A stretch of DNA of 64,000 nucleotides from Zygosaccharomyces rouxii. Taxonomy: Eukaryota > Ascomycota > Saccharomycetes > Saccharomycetales > Saccharomycetaceae. Position numbers and translations under genes: made by a program. The DNA lies in assembly GCF_000026365.1 (NCBI RefSeq), contig NC_012995.1, positions 1,242,501-1,306,500 on the forward strand. The letters run 5' to 3'. Shown piece after piece: positions 1 to 11,359 of this stretch; the first letter of the stretch is position 1, and each line of letters starts with the position of its first letter. The notes under the pieces are model-generated. The model saw only the letters and a list, made by a program, of their open reading frames with translations, was not told the origin of the DNA and searched no databases.

Positions 1-1116
1 CTATGTTTCCACTATTTGATTACACACAAGTTGATCAATACCATTAGAGCCGCCTTTGATGCAGGTACAGTATTGACTTTAGTAGTCATCATGGTAGTTG
101 GATTGGATTCCCTCATCTACGGCAAGTTTACACCTGTATCCTGGAATGCATTTTGGTACAACGTCGTAGATGCTAGTGAAGTGTCAGGTCCTAACATCTT
201 TGGTACCGAACCCTGGTTCTACTATATTTTAAACCTAGTGTTGAACTTCCCCTTACCAGTGCTCGTTCTAGCACCATTGGGTTTGTTCCATAGACGTATC
301 TGGCCATTATCATTATCACTATTAGCATGGTTAGCCATCTTCATGGTTCAACCTCATAAGGAGGAGAGATTTCTATACCCAATTTATGGGTTCGTCACAC
401 TATCAGCGGCAGTTGGTTACGAGAAATTGGTGAGTTTGTTTAAAGGTTCTTGCTGCTTGCACAAGACTTTTCAATTGGGTACTATAGCTACGGTAATTCT
501 TTTAGCAACTTCTCGTATAGCCGCTCTAGTGATTCATTACGGTGCACCTTTACAAGTGTATGGTGAATTATACAACTACACCCTCAATACAGACAAATCA
601 AGAAACGTTTGCACGGGGCGTGAATGGTACCATTTCCCCAATTCCTTCTTACTTCCTGATCATCACAGATTAAAATTCGTTGCATCAGGATTTGATGGAC
701 TGTTACCAGGCGACTTTCCTGAAGAAGGTGGTTTATTGAACCAAATTAGACAAATTCCTCCAGGCATGAATAAAGAAAACCAATTTGATGAAGGTAAACT
801 ATGGCCAAGTGATGACTGTGACTTTTATGTGGACATTTTCAAACCAATTGATTTCTTTAAGGACGATTTCAACCCATTGTGGATGCCATCTGACTGGGAT
901 AAAATTTCTTGTCACAAATTCATCGATGTGGAAGATTCAAAGATTTTGGGTAGATCCTTCTACGTACCTGAGTGCGTCTCAAACCATTTACAAGAGTTAT
1001 TCCCACAGCACTGGCCCAAGATTTACAAAGCTGGCCAAACCGATTACTGTCTGTACGGTAACGTTACAAGATTTAAAGAGTTATCCCAAAAGAAAGATTC
1101 TGCAGTCGTCTATTGA
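1..1116 (+). CDS. ALG9: Alpha-1,2-mannosyltransferase ALG9, 3' part
   Basis: ER membrane enzyme that adds alpha-1,2-linked mannose to the lumenal dolichol-linked oligosaccharide during N-glycan precursor assembly. The reading frame is open from the first base of the window (no start codon here; the first codons read LCFHYLITHK), so the gene is cut by the window edge. About 371 codons remain of a protein usually near 550 residues. Visible are several hydrophobic membrane spans and the motif PHKEERFLYP, typical of the ALG9/ALG12/GPI-mannosyltransferase (GT22) family, followed by a soluble lumenal C-terminal part. It is convergent with ADE12, 76 bp away, as in S. cerevisiae YNL219C/YNL220W. Identification is by recognised family motif plus synteny. 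Confidence 0.93.
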   Translation, partial: LCFHYLITHKLINTIRAAFDAGTVLTLVVIMVVGLDSLIYGKFTPVSWNAFWYNVVDASEVSGPNIFGTEPWFYYILNLVLNFPLPVLVLAPLGLFHRRIWPLSLSLLAWLAIFMVQPHKEERFLYPIYGFVTLSAAVGYEKLVSLFKGSCCLHKTFQLGTIATVILLATSRIAALVIHYGAPLQVYGELYNYTLNTDKSRNVCTGREWYHFPNSFLLPDHHRLKFVASGFDGLLPGDFPEEGGLLNQIRQIPPGMNKENQFDEGKLWPSDDCDFYVDIFKPIDFFKDDFNPLWMPSDWDKISCHKFIDVEDSKILGRSFYVPECVSNHLQELFPQHWPKIYKAGQTDYCLYGNVTRFKELSQKKDSAVVY

Positions 1117-1192
1117 GCCGAAAGAGAAAAGAGAAAAGAGAAAACTAAGTATGCTGTATAAATATACTCTTTATATAAGTTGATTATAAACC

Positions 1193-2500
1193 TTAAATTC
1201 TTTGAATTTCCTTGTGAACCATATTATCTCTGCTAGGACCAGTACCTACCCATTCAACTGGAACACCAACAAAGTCCTCAATAAATTTAATATATTTCTT
1301 TGCGTTTTCAGGCAAATCGTCATACTTGGTCACCTTGGTGATATCCTGTTGCCAGCCTGGCAAAACCTTGTACTCCACTTCGACTTTACCCAATTTAATC
1401 AAATCTTCAGGGAAAAGATCTAGTTTTTGGCCCTTGTAGTAATATCCAATACCAATTGGAATTTCTTTGAAAGTATCCAAAACGTCCAATTTGGTAATGT
1501 TTAAACTGGTGTAACCATTGATCAAAGTGGAATACTTCATAATAACTAAATCTAACCAACCGCAACGACGCTTTCTACCGGTGGTAACACCATATTCAGC
1601 ACCGATTTCCTGTAGTTTTTCACCATCTTCATTTAGCTGTTCAGTAGGGAAAGGACCTTCACCGACTCTAGTGGTGTAAGCCTTTACCACACCGTAACAC
1701 TCATCGATAACCTTTGGTGGGATACCCAAACCGCTAATAACACCAGCAATACCAGTGTTAGAAGAAGTCACAAAAGGATAGGTACCAAAATCGATATCCA
1801 ACATAAGAGCGTTAGCACCTTCCACCAAGATTTTCTTCTTGGCTTCAATAGCCTTGTGCATGAAAACGACAGAATCAACAACAAATGGTTTTAGGTCTTC
1901 CTTGTACTTCTTGAAGCGTGCTAATTCACCTTCAGCATCGTACTCGAAATCACCATATCTCTTCTTTCTGGTCTCAAGCAGTCTTCTGTACATGTTTTCG
2001 AAAACAGTCCATGATTCTGGGTTATCGTTGACCAAATGGTGAACTCTAATACCAGATCTTGAAGCCTTTGTAGCGTAAGTTGGACCAATACCTTTACCAG
2101 TGGTACCGATGTTCTTACCATCTGTACTAGCACCGGATAATTCAAGTTCTCTCAATTTATCGGTACGTTGGTGGAAATCAAACACTAAATGAGCTCTTGA
2201 GGAGATGAACAACCTCTCTCTAGCGTCATTTAGACCCTTGGTTTCCAAATCCTCCAATTCCTTGAAGAACGATGGTACGTGAATCACAACACCATTACCC
2301 AACAAATTCAGACTCTTTGGGTTAACTAAACCTGACGGTAACATGTGGAAGTCGTATTTGACACCATCAACAACGATGGTATGGCCGGCATTGTTACCAC
2401 CAGCACATCTAGCAACTAGGTCATACTTGCCAACTAACAAATCGACTAATTTACCTTTACCTTCATCACCCCATTGGGCTCCTAAAACGACATTAACCAT
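1193..2500 (-). CDS. ADE12: Adenylosuccinate synthetase
   Basis: Catalyses the GTP-dependent joining of IMP and aspartate to adenylosuccinate, the first committed step from IMP to AMP in the cytosol. The 435-residue protein opens with the family's GDEGKGK phosphate-binding loop (about residues 11-17), and has the GNNAGHT segment and the conserved [16 protein letters not shown] stretch near 130-150. Length matches the yeast enzyme (about 433). Start is ATG at 2498-2500. It ends convergently with ALG9. Its upstream region is the 877-bp gap shared with the divergent POP1. Confidence 0.97.
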   Translation of the reverse strand: MVNVVLGAQWGDEGKGKLVDLLVGKYDLVARCAGGNNAGHTIVVDGVKYDFHMLPSGLVNPKSLNLLGNGVVIHVPSFFKELEDLETKGLNDARERLFISSRAHLVFDFHQRTDKLRELELSGASTDGKNIGTTGKGIGPTYATKASRSGIRVHHLVNDNPESWTVFENMYRRLLETRKKRYGDFEYDAEGELARFKKYKEDLKPFVVDSVVFMHKAIEAKKKILVEGANALMLDIDFGTYPFVTSSNTGIAGVISGLGIPPKVIDECYGVVKAYTTRVGEGPFPTEQLNEDGEKLQEIGAEYGVTTGRKRRCGWLDLVIMKYSTLINGYTSLNITKLDVLDTFKEIPIGIGYYYKGQKLDLFPEDLIKLGKVEVEYKVLPGWQQDITKVTKYDDLPENAKKYIKFIEDFVGVPVEWVGTGPSRDNMVHKEIQRI

Positions 2501-3377
2501 TTTTATAAGAAAACAGTCTCAACTAAACCAGGATAATAAGACTAACAAAAGTTTCCTCGAGAATTCAAAAGGTTGTACCAAAAGTATTCACAAGCGAGAC
2601 ATTTTATATATAATCAAGAAAGGTTTTAATTAGTGTGTATTATAATAGTGAAAAGAGAATTGAATAAATAAGAATATTTGCTATAATTTCGAACTAAAAG
2701 GAGAGTAAAGAACAATTCTCGAAAGATACAATGCAAATAAGAGAAAAATTTATCGACCTTTATATGTTGATTAGGTTTACGAAGCATACGGTTGTTTAAA
2801 CCGGACCGAACGGAATATCCTTATGATATTTGATGACTTCATCAAGAAGCTAATTTTTGTTGATTTTAATTGAAGTTTAATTGAGTTTTTAATTGAAATT
2901 TAATTAAAATTGACTCTTCTCGTTCAATCACACGAGGAAAGCGGTCGAAGTTAAGAGGTTCGGCAAATATGCGTAATTTCTACATAACCTGCAAAACCCA
3001 TACAAAAAATAGACTAGCTCTAACAAGTGTTTTTGAACAGTAAAACAAATGGAAGGTGAGATGTGATGGGAGCGGCCTTTAATACTATAAACTTCTTGGT
3101 TGGCTAATTAATTAAGTAGATAATTTCTGGATAAATTAGCCACGCGATCACTTTATACGAATTGATTTAATTTTCTACATGCCGTATAAAATGAGGAGCA
3201 AAGCAACACATGTGACTAAATTATTCGTAGATAGTGACTATGGAATTTTAAGATTGTTGGTACTCTCTTCCCGCACTGCATGATGAGATGAGATGAGATG
3301 AGTTCGATGTGCATAAGAACGATAGTAGACACAGACTGGAATATTAGGTAGCATTTCACTTACGCATATCACACTTC
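2501..3377. other. ADE12/POP1 divergent intergenic region
   Basis: 877 bp without a credible gene. It is AT-rich, with an irregular run of AATTGA-type repeats around 2865-2912, a single TGACTC core (Gcn4/Bas1-like) at 2911-2916, and a GATGAG array near POP1 described separately. No tRNA-like A/B box pair was seen. Confidence 0.6.
3282..3302 (+). promoter_or_regulatory. Tandem PAC-like GATGAG array upstream of POP1
   Basis: The core GATGAG occurs in four overlapping tandem units (5-bp step), ending about 75 bp before the POP1 ATG. GATGAG is the core of the PAC element found in promoters of yeast rRNA and ribosome-biogenesis genes; POP1 serves RNase P/MRP, so this is plausible. It could also be a simple pentanucleotide repeat. 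Confidence 0.5.
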
Positions 3378-5912
3378 ATGGATCGTTCCCAAGGTAGGAA
3401 ACCCTTGAATAAGAACCAATTTTTCAAACGGGAAAAAGTTCGTAATGCAAGAACCATCAGGGCTGAAGCTGTAAATGCCGACAAAAGGCAGATCAGTGAT
3501 GATCCATCCAGTAGAGACTTAAGTGAGTCTGGTGGAATGCTTCAATTGCCAGATTTCATTTCCTCAAGACAGTATGAAATGAAACAATTGCAATTGGCAA
3601 TGCATAGTTCCAAGACCGCAGGATGTACCAGAGTTTTCCAAGCATTGCCAAGGCGTCTGCGTCGTAGGACGGCTTCTCATAACGTTAAAAGGATCCCCAA
3701 GAGAATGAGGAGTAGAGCCATCAGAGAGATGTTGAAGAATGACCAACAGATTAGTGATAAGAGGAAAATGGAGAAGAACAAGAAAAGTCATGGCTTATCA
3801 GCGTCTCAATTGTACAGAGCTAGGATGTCACTGCAACTTTTAAGACTTGTTGGTAAGTCGACCTCTATGAAACTGGCTCTACCTGAAGAGATTACAGCGC
3901 CCAACTGTCATTTGAGGACAAAAATTAGGCGGTTAAAGAAGATGATTAAAGATGGCAATAAGAGGCAGCAATTCTACAATAATAGAATGGGCAGCTATGA
4001 TAACACTTCTGTTAATAAACTGGCTCCTATGCCTCGAGGTAAGGTTAAGTACATGAAGAGACAAAAGTTCTTTAGCTGGTTACCTACCCATGTATGGAAC
4101 GCGAAGAGGTCCCATATGATGAAACGGTGGGGGTACCATTTAGCATGGTCACCAACTCAAAAATGTTTTAGAGCGACCCATAGAATCGGTGGTGATGTAG
4201 CTACTTCGGATGGTACTCTCTGTATGGATTCAAGTTTTTACGGAACTATGGTTTTATCTGGACCCCGTTTACAGGAAGCAGTGGAAGCGTTAGCCGGTAG
4301 TCAGAGTGTGAAGAAAAAATATCGCTCATCTAAACTTTGGTACGAAGGTTTTGCATACAATTTAAATGACCCATCCATTGTACTAGGGCCATTAGAATTG
4401 TTATGGGTAAATGAGGACACGATTCTAGTCAGACTGCATCCTGCCATATATGTCACCGTTTTCCAATCTTTGGGGGAAAAGTTTTCGTCTGAGTTAACGA
4501 TTCAAGATTGCAGATATTCTCTCAGTAGTATAACATTGAGGGGATCTAATTCATTGGAAGCACTCTCACGCATATTAAGAAGCAGTGATCACTGCCGATC
4601 TTTTGAACAGTTCCAAACAGCTTCTCAAATTGCAGACCCAAATGTACTTCCCAAAAAGACCCTTTTCGCATTCAACTGCATAGATCCACGTCATTTAGCC
4701 GCCCCAAAATCATTAGGTGGTTCTAGAACTGTCCCCACGGTGGACGATATAATAAATCTGCAAGTGCAATTCCCACATGAAGAAGTCAACCAAATTATCT
4801 CTCATCTGTGTGATCCTCAGCAACGTAATGAATCCTACAAGAACCAGCATACGTTAAAGGAATTAGCACAAAGGCGCAGATCTCTTTTAAATTCAGATCC
4901 AAAGGAAGGTCATAAGAATTGCATCCCATTTTCTGCGGAGTCAGACCCTAGTTTTCCAGTTTTGATTGTAAGAAGACCAAAGAGTGAGGATTGGTTACTT
5001 ATTTTACCTTGGTTCTGGTTGCTACCAGTATGGTTCCAATTGAACAGAATTCCTAGAGTATACCACATGGGGTTGAGACAAATGCAACAGTTGGACTACG
5101 AAAATAGTAGGCTCTACTTCCCGGACGATTTTCCCTTTACCGCAGTAGGTCATGCAGAGAACTCTTTATACAATAGGGAGGCGTCTAGCGCCAAATGGAA
5201 TAGAAAACCACCTTCTAAAAGGTTGAATTTCGATAAAATTCCAAACTTACACAGTGATCAATTACCTTCATGCGTGGGAGAAATTGGAGACTATTTTAGC
5301 TGCGATTGGAGATTGCTACAGATATGGAGGAATGGTATCAAATATTTGAAACTCCAAGGCAAAGATTTGAAACTATTCCATGCTGAAAAGACCACTCAAT
5401 TTGATAACAACGGTACAAGATCAATTGATGTGGTCAATGATGTCTGGGAATTGTACAAAGATATTTCCAAGAACGAAGAGACAGATCTATTGCCATTAAC
5501 ACTGACACCACCAAAGGAAGATACTTCCAAGGCTCCCCAGCTACTCATAACTCAAACACCGCTCCAAGTGGTCCCCGTATCGTGTCAGTATTTGGAAAGA
5601 GGTCGTCCAAAGGATAACGCAAGGATATATATGGTACCACGCGACCAAGTTGATCACTGGAAACAAGTTCACAAAGGAATATTTCGTGCAGATGGAAAAG
5701 TGGAGCACAATTTACAGCATCCACTACCTTCGGTCACAGACCTCATCGGGTTTGTCACCAGTGGAACGTTCCACTTGGGTGAGGGAAGAGGTGTAGCCAA
5801 TGGGTTTATAGACGCAGATGCAGCCCATAACCAACCCTCCAACTACGTACTTGTGAGAAACGTAGGGACGAATGTCTACAGGCTTGCCAATTGGTCTCAA
5901 ATTAATCTGTAA
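3378..5912 (+). CDS. POP1: RNase P / RNase MRP subunit Pop1
   Basis: Largest protein subunit of nuclear RNase P (tRNA 5' maturation) and RNase MRP (rRNA processing). The 844-residue product (S. cerevisiae about 875) has the basic N-terminal Pop1 signature around residues 90-118 (RRLRRRTASHNVKRIPKRMR) and a second conserved block near 220-265 (MPRGKVKYMKRQKFF, then HMMKRWGYHLAW). A POPLD-type segment lies around 530-590 (RRPKSEDWLLILPWFW). Start ATG at 3378. It is divergent from ADE12 and followed, after a short promoter, by the U1 RNA gene. Confidence 0.95.
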   Translation: MDRSQGRKPLNKNQFFKREKVRNARTIRAEAVNADKRQISDDPSSRDLSESGGMLQLPDFISSRQYEMKQLQLAMHSSKTAGCTRVFQALPRRLRRRTASHNVKRIPKRMRSRAIREMLKNDQQISDKRKMEKNKKSHGLSASQLYRARMSLQLLRLVGKSTSMKLALPEEITAPNCHLRTKIRRLKKMIKDGNKRQQFYNNRMGSYDNTSVNKLAPMPRGKVKYMKRQKFFSWLPTHVWNAKRSHMMKRWGYHLAWSPTQKCFRATHRIGGDVATSDGTLCMDSSFYGTMVLSGPRLQEAVEALAGSQSVKKKYRSSKLWYEGFAYNLNDPSIVLGPLELLWVNEDTILVRLHPAIYVTVFQSLGEKFSSELTIQDCRYSLSSITLRGSNSLEALSRILRSSDHCRSFEQFQTASQIADPNVLPKKTLFAFNCIDPRHLAAPKSLGGSRTVPTVDDIINLQVQFPHEEVNQIISHLCDPQQRNESYKNQHTLKELAQRRRSLLNSDPKEGHKNCIPFSAESDPSFPVLIVRRPKSEDWLLILPWFWLLPVWFQLNRIPRVYHMGLRQMQQLDYENSRLYFPDDFPFTAVGHAENSLYNREASSAKWNRKPPSKRLNFDKIPNLHSDQLPSCVGEIGDYFSCDWRLLQIWRNGIKYLKLQGKDLKLFHAEKTTQFDNNGTRSIDVVNDVWELYKDISKNEETDLLPLTLTPPKEDTSKAPQLLITQTPLQVVPVSCQYLERGRPKDNARIYMVPRDQVDHWKQVHKGIFRADGKVEHNLQHPLPSVTDLIGFVTSGTFHLGEGRGVANGFIDADAAHNQPSNYVLVRNVGTNVYRLANWSQINL

Positions 5913-6011
5913 CATTTAAATATAGCCGATTAATAGCATACCATAATAATTACCTGCTTCTGTTACCCGCACATATACGTTGAATTTTTTTTTCTCTTCA
6001 CTTTGCGGGAG

Positions 6012-6019
6012 TATATAAA
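6012..6019 (+). promoter_or_regulatory. TATA box for the U1 RNA gene
   Basis: TATATAAA lies 56-63 bp upstream of the predicted U1 5' end. It is within the usual window for yeast RNA polymerase II snRNA promoters. Confidence 0.6.
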
Positions 6020-6074
6020 GAGCCATGGTACCCGAGTCTTTACACCTTTACAAATATCTTTCTTTTAAATCCCC

Positions 6075-6667
6075 ATACTTACCTTAAGATGCCAGAGGAG
6101 ATCAAGAAGTCCTACTGGCCGGACATGCACCTTCACGAAGAGGAATGCTATGCATTTAGATCCAAATGGATCATATCATTGATGTAAGCTTCCTCGGCAA
6201 TTGCACATACATGCGAAGGGTGTGTCTGCTGACGTCTCGTTTCCTCGTTTCGGGGTTTTCTGGTTTTCTGGGAGACTCTGGGGCCCTTTTTTACTTCTGC
6301 CAGGAGAAGGATGGCACTGAGTACAATCAGTGCTGAGGGAGCTGGGGTTCATCAGGTGAGTCTCAATGAATTGTTGCCTTTGAAAGGGTTTACCGCGCTC
6401 TTCTTAATCACTGCAGCTGTTGATTTTCTTAGGCTCCTTTCTTTGAAAGAGGCTTTTGAAAAGGGTTTAGCGGCTGTCAGTGGTTAAGATGTGGTGGATT
6501 CTTCTGGAGGCGCGTTCAATTTTTCTTTGAAAGGTTGGACAAAACGCTTTGTTGAGATGTCCTCTTTAGGGAGGAGAAGCCTGATGGATCTTGGTAGAGA
6601 CGGGTGGGTCTTATAATTTTTGATTTATCCCTCATTTCCCCCCACACAGTAACTGTGATGGGGATTT
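6075..6667 (+). ncRNA. SNR19: U1 spliceosomal snRNA (snR19)
   Basis: The 5' end, ATACTTACCTTAAG at 6075-6088, is the U1 segment that pairs with yeast 5' splice sites (GUAUGU). The following bases (AGAGGAGATCAAGAAGTCC, 6093-6111) match the first stem region of S. cerevisiae U1 as I remember it. Near the 3' end is an Sm-type site, AATTTTTG, at 6615-6622, followed by a hairpin: CCCC plus CACAG, loop TAA, CTGTG plus GGGG (6640-6663). Length about 593 nt fits the enlarged U1 of Saccharomycetaceae (568 nt in S. cerevisiae) rather than metazoan U1 (about 164 nt). The ATG-started 32-codon frame beginning at 6089 lies inside this RNA and should not be called a gene. Exact ends are estimated. Confidence 0.92.
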
Positions 6668-6746
6668 TATCCAAAACTTTATCCATCAGTAGATGGATAT
6701 TGGATAGAAAATCATCACTTGTTTCAAAAGATATAAAATTATTACA

Positions 6747-7970
6747 TTAGAAAATTGATTGAGCGAGGTCCAAATTGTCAACATTTAGAAGATCGACCCC
6801 AAGATTCTCAACCTGTTGATGCCATAAATTGGTGGCAAAGCTGACGGGCCAATTGGGGACCCCCCATATACGAGTTCTTAAACCAGCTTCGTGAGATTGG
6901 GAAATCAGAGATTTAATGCACTTTGTCAAGGAGTTATCCATTTGGCCCTGTGATAGGATGCTTCTTTCATTATAACCGCATTTCTCTAGTAGATTACTCA
7001 ATGAAGAAGTGGAAACCACTGAGGCGTTAGGCTCTAGGGCAGTAGGTTCTAAAATATTAGCCTCTTGGAAAGCATACCTTTTGTTATCGTTGTAATATCC
7101 ATTTTCGCCATTATCGATGACACCCAGATCCTTGGGGAAATCACCAGTGAGGATTACAGTAATTTGATTCCAAACCAATTTCTTAGACTCTAAATCAAAA
7201 TAAGTCAAATAGCCCTTATCCATCAATGGTTTCAAATACTTGTCCATTAACAATTTGTAGAGCAGATGAGTCTCCTGGCTCTTAAAATCGATGTAAAAGA
7301 ACAACGTATCCTCGGGAGAATCATAAAACACACCACTTTTGTGACCTTCTACACAATTGACTTGGTCCAACATGTCCGCTAGTGGTCCCGTGTACAACCC
7401 ATCCAAAGTTCTATGCACAGGATCCAAGAACACTTCGTTATGTCCTACGGCTAGAATATACTCGTCTTCTGGTGTATCTGCATTCGTAGGCTTAGGATAT
7501 ATCCAAACGTCTGCTTCAGTACTGATTGCACCATGAGCAATTCCTTGAAAAAGCGGCAGATCTCTCCAGTAATCATTATGGGAGTGAACTGGTATTGGTT
7601 GAACGTCTTTCGTCAATTTTGCTACAATAGATTTATCAGGATTACATTCTAACGGCCTTGGTGGTCCATGTGGAGCGTCATAAAGATATTTCTTGAAGGA
7701 GTCGTAATATAAAGAGATCCCAGGTTGTTCATCACCCGGTAAAGAAGAAGCGCCTTCAAATTCTAATAGATTATCTTGAAAAAATCGTAGCAATCGAGAA
7801 CCTGTGATTCCTAACTGCTGTAGATGCAAATGAGGAGGTTTTTGTGATGAATTGGCACGCTTAGGTATAATTCCAAATAGCGATGAGCTACCGTCTAGAT
7901 TTGCAATTAATACCGCTAAAATGAGGAAATAAAATACAAGCGTCACTGTCCAACTCTTGACTCCATTCAT
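6747..7970 (-). CDS. AIM6: AIM6-like protein, PI-PLC-like fold
   Basis: Homologue of S. cerevisiae Aim6 (YDL237W), linked to mitochondrial inheritance, biochemical role unknown. The 407-residue product starts with a short cytosolic stretch and one hydrophobic segment (about residues 8-26), so it may be a signal anchor or signal peptide. It then has a PLC-like phosphodiesterase core: PVHSHNDYWR around 125-134 (candidate catalytic His/Asn), the STEADVW acidic motif, and GHNEVFLDP. I used the ATG at 7968-7970; the frame extends only three codons further to a TTG. It is divergent from GUD1, as YDL237W/YDL238C are in S. cerevisiae. Confidence 0.88.
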   Translation of the reverse strand: MNGVKSWTVTLVFYFLILAVLIANLDGSSSLFGIIPKRANSSQKPPHLHLQQLGITGSRLLRFFQDNLLEFEGASSLPGDEQPGISLYYDSFKKYLYDAPHGPPRPLECNPDKSIVAKLTKDVQPIPVHSHNDYWRDLPLFQGIAHGAISTEADVWIYPKPTNADTPEDEYILAVGHNEVFLDPVHRTLDGLYTGPLADMLDQVNCVEGHKSGVFYDSPEDTLFFYIDFKSQETHLLYKLLMDKYLKPLMDKGYLTYFDLESKKLVWNQITVILTGDFPKDLGVIDNGENGYYNDNKRYAFQEANILEPTALEPNASVVSTSSLSNLLEKCGYNERSILSQGQMDNSLTKCIKSLISQSHEAGLRTRIWGVPNWPVSFATNLWHQQVENLGVDLLNVDNLDLAQSIF

Positions 7971-8312
7971 GTTAAACAAAATCGATTGCTAGCACTGCAG
8001 TATCTACTAAAACAGAACAAGAAGTACATAGAAATAATACGTAGACATGCATTTACCTCGGCTCTTTTATTGATGTTTTTTTTATTCTTTTTTTTATGAC
8101 TTGACATGAGTTTCTTTTTTACAAGCTAATACCACTCGGTTCCTTGTACAATAGTACGAAGGAAGGAAACCCACGGGGGAAGAGTAGTTTTCACAAAGGA
8201 ACTTTGCTGTATTCATCGAGCACTTTGTGCCGTTTACCTGATGGATGCTTTTTACTATGACTACTAAATCAAGAGACTTCAATATTATTTTTGCTTACTT
8301 TTACTATACCGA

Positions 8313-8370
8313 AATTCGGCGAAACCTTTGTAGTGCGACGGAGAAAACTTCGCAGTAAGTTCGCCGAATT
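8313..8370. repeat. Perfect 11-bp inverted repeat
   Basis: AATTCGGCGAA at 8313-8323 is matched exactly by its reverse complement at 8360-8370, with 36 bp between. It lies mid-way between the divergent AIM6 and GUD1 genes. It could be a paired protein-binding site or a transcribed stem. Confidence 0.6.
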
Positions 8371-8702
8371 GAAAATAAGGGCCAAAAAGAAAGAGAAAGC
8401 ACTGACAGACAGGAGATAGGGGTAGTATGATGTGGGAGAAGGCGTAGAATGGGAATCTTTAATGGGCACTTTCTATTCTTGATTTTTTAACCTTATCCTT
8501 GGCTCTTTTAAGGGAAGGACAGAGAATACTTTCTCAAGCAAAATGCTGTACTTTCCATTAAGGAAGTTATTTGTAAATGAGATTCTTTTTTAGGGTTCAA
8601 CAGAAACGATTTAGGGTTCTCCTTTCTGTGCCACATACCTTCATACGAACTCTTTATGAAATATATCTACTCGGAATCGAACCAGAGAAGAAAAATGGAA
8701 AT

Positions 8703-8740
8703 CCCGGTTTATCCGAGCGGAAGCCCGGCTTATCCGAACG
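8703..8740 (+). promoter_or_regulatory. Two CGG-N5-CCG direct repeats in GUD1 promoter
   Basis: CCCGGTTTATCCGAGCG (8703-8719) and CCCGGCTTATCCGAACG (8724-8740) are 21 bp apart with two mismatches. Each holds an inverted CGG/CCG pair with 5-bp spacing, the layout of sites for binuclear zinc-cluster activators. The spacing of two helical turns suggests dimers stacked on one DNA face. Confidence 0.5.
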
Positions 8741-8791
8741 GGATTTCTTCTTATCTTATATTTTCTTGAAAGTTCGCGTTCTTTTGATAAG
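8729..8791. promoter_or_regulatory. GATAAG cluster upstream of GUD1
   Basis: GATAAG occurs at 8729-8734 (minus), 8750-8755 (minus) and 8786-8791 (plus), within 63 bp and 136-198 bp before the GUD1 start. Clusters of this motif bind the GATA factors of nitrogen catabolite repression (Gln3/Gat1). That suits a guanine-degrading enzyme. Regulation is inferred. Confidence 0.5.
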
Positions 8792-8844
8792 AGATTTGGC
8801 TGCCCCCCTCTTTTTGCAGGCTCAGCGGCAATCTATTAAGAGAG

Positions 8845-8852
8845 TATAAATA
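8845..8852 (+). promoter_or_regulatory. TATA box of GUD1
   Basis: TATAAATA, 75 bp upstream of the GUD1 ATG, is the only good TATA element between the GATAAG cluster and the start. Confidence 0.5.
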
Positions 8853-8926
8853 GGACAGCATCTGTCGAATCCAACAGTTCTTCTTGTCTTACTTTTTAAA
8901 TAATAGATTGAGATTCGCTGGTTTGA

Positions 8927-10387
<1,461 letters not shown>

Positions 10388-10491
10388 CGATGACGATGCT
10401 ACTACTACTACTACTACTAGTATAGACAGGATACGAACAATATAATTACATATTCTTTTCTTTTCTTCTTTGTTGCTCTATATGCGATTAA

Positions 10492-11112
10492 TCAATAGTA
10501 GGCAGGTGAATATAATACAGGTAAATTGGGATGCTTTTCTTGCCAATCGGTCAGAATGTCCATCATGCAATCTTCAAACGGTATTTGACCCTTACGCGAT
10601 TCAGTTACTTTTTTAGTTAGCATATCAGCTAATTTTAATATTGCCAACCCACCGATTTTTGCATTTTCATTATCATCCTTGATATCAACGTTAATAACAT
10701 GAACAATCTTATTCAAATTACCACCACGTCCCATTAAATCTTCACAAACAGCATCAAAACATCTTTCTTCACAGGTGAAGACAACATCAAAAAGTTCATG
10801 ATTATCTTGCCATTTTTCTGGTGCCTTTTTCAATTTTCTATTACGATCCAACATCTGCAAAAGTCCATTTGATTTGTACCTTTCAGCAGATTGGAATAAA
10901 AGATCATTATATATATCGTTATAAGGCGTACCAAACTGATAAACGTTTGGTTTATCAATAGAAAGTCCAGGTAATCTAACCGCAGATCCAGTACCATAGG
11001 AACTGACGCTATACCCGGCTTCTTGGAGGACTTTGTGCGATTCCATCGACCTATTATTGTTGGAAGCGCACACCGTGCAAAACTTCAAGTCTGAATTGCG
11101 TGGTTGACTCAT
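10492..11112 (-). CDS. SSU72: RNA polymerase II CTD phosphatase Ssu72
   Basis: Protein phosphatase that removes Ser5 phosphate from the RNA polymerase II C-terminal domain; part of the cleavage and polyadenylation factor in the nucleus. The catalytic C-X5-R loop is Cys15 to Arg21 (CASNNNR). Using the ATG at 11110-11112 gives 206 residues, the same length as the S. cerevisiae protein; the longer frame begins at a TTG and is not needed. Followed upstream by ATG4 on the same strand (YNL222W/YNL223W order). Confidence 0.96.
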   Translation of the reverse strand: MSQPRNSDLKFCTVCASNNNRSMESHKVLQEAGYSVSSYGTGSAVRLPGLSIDKPNVYQFGTPYNDIYNDLLFQSAERYKSNGLLQMLDRNRKLKKAPEKWQDNHELFDVVFTCEERCFDAVCEDLMGRGGNLNKIVHVINVDIKDDNENAKIGGLAILKLADMLTKKVTESRKGQIPFEDCMMDILTDWQEKHPNLPVLYSPAYY

Positions 11113-11359
11113 AGATCCCAACCAATATGTTTACGAATGCCGGTCGAAGTACGTAGATTTATGCCTTTAACAATCGTTGCTACGGTGGTTCAGAGTTGAT
11201 TAATCCTGTACCCAAATGAATTCAATACTATAATTAATATCAACATATCCGGGTAACAAGTTCATAGCAAACAACATGATTGCGAATGTGAGTATACATA
11301 CAAATCATAAGAAAATACTACGATCATTATTACACTGTTATTCTTATCTGCACACCTTT

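Larger units (their letters stand above)
7971..8926. other. AIM6/GUD1 divergent intergenic region
   Basis: 956 bp with no supported gene. It contains an 11-bp perfect inverted repeat (8313-8323 and 8360-8370) and a cluster of GATAAG motifs with two zinc-cluster-like repeats near GUD1, described separately. Short ORFs here look like chance. Confidence 0.6.

Noticed and set aside
2911..2916. TGACTC as a Gcn4/Bas1 site for ADE12
   Set aside because: A lone 6-bp core about 410 bp away is not enough, and ADE12 in S. cerevisiae is known for weak Bas1 control.
6089..6187. ATG-started 32-codon frame with a TATA box upstream
   Set aside because: It lies inside the U1 snRNA; its first bases are the U1 5' region.
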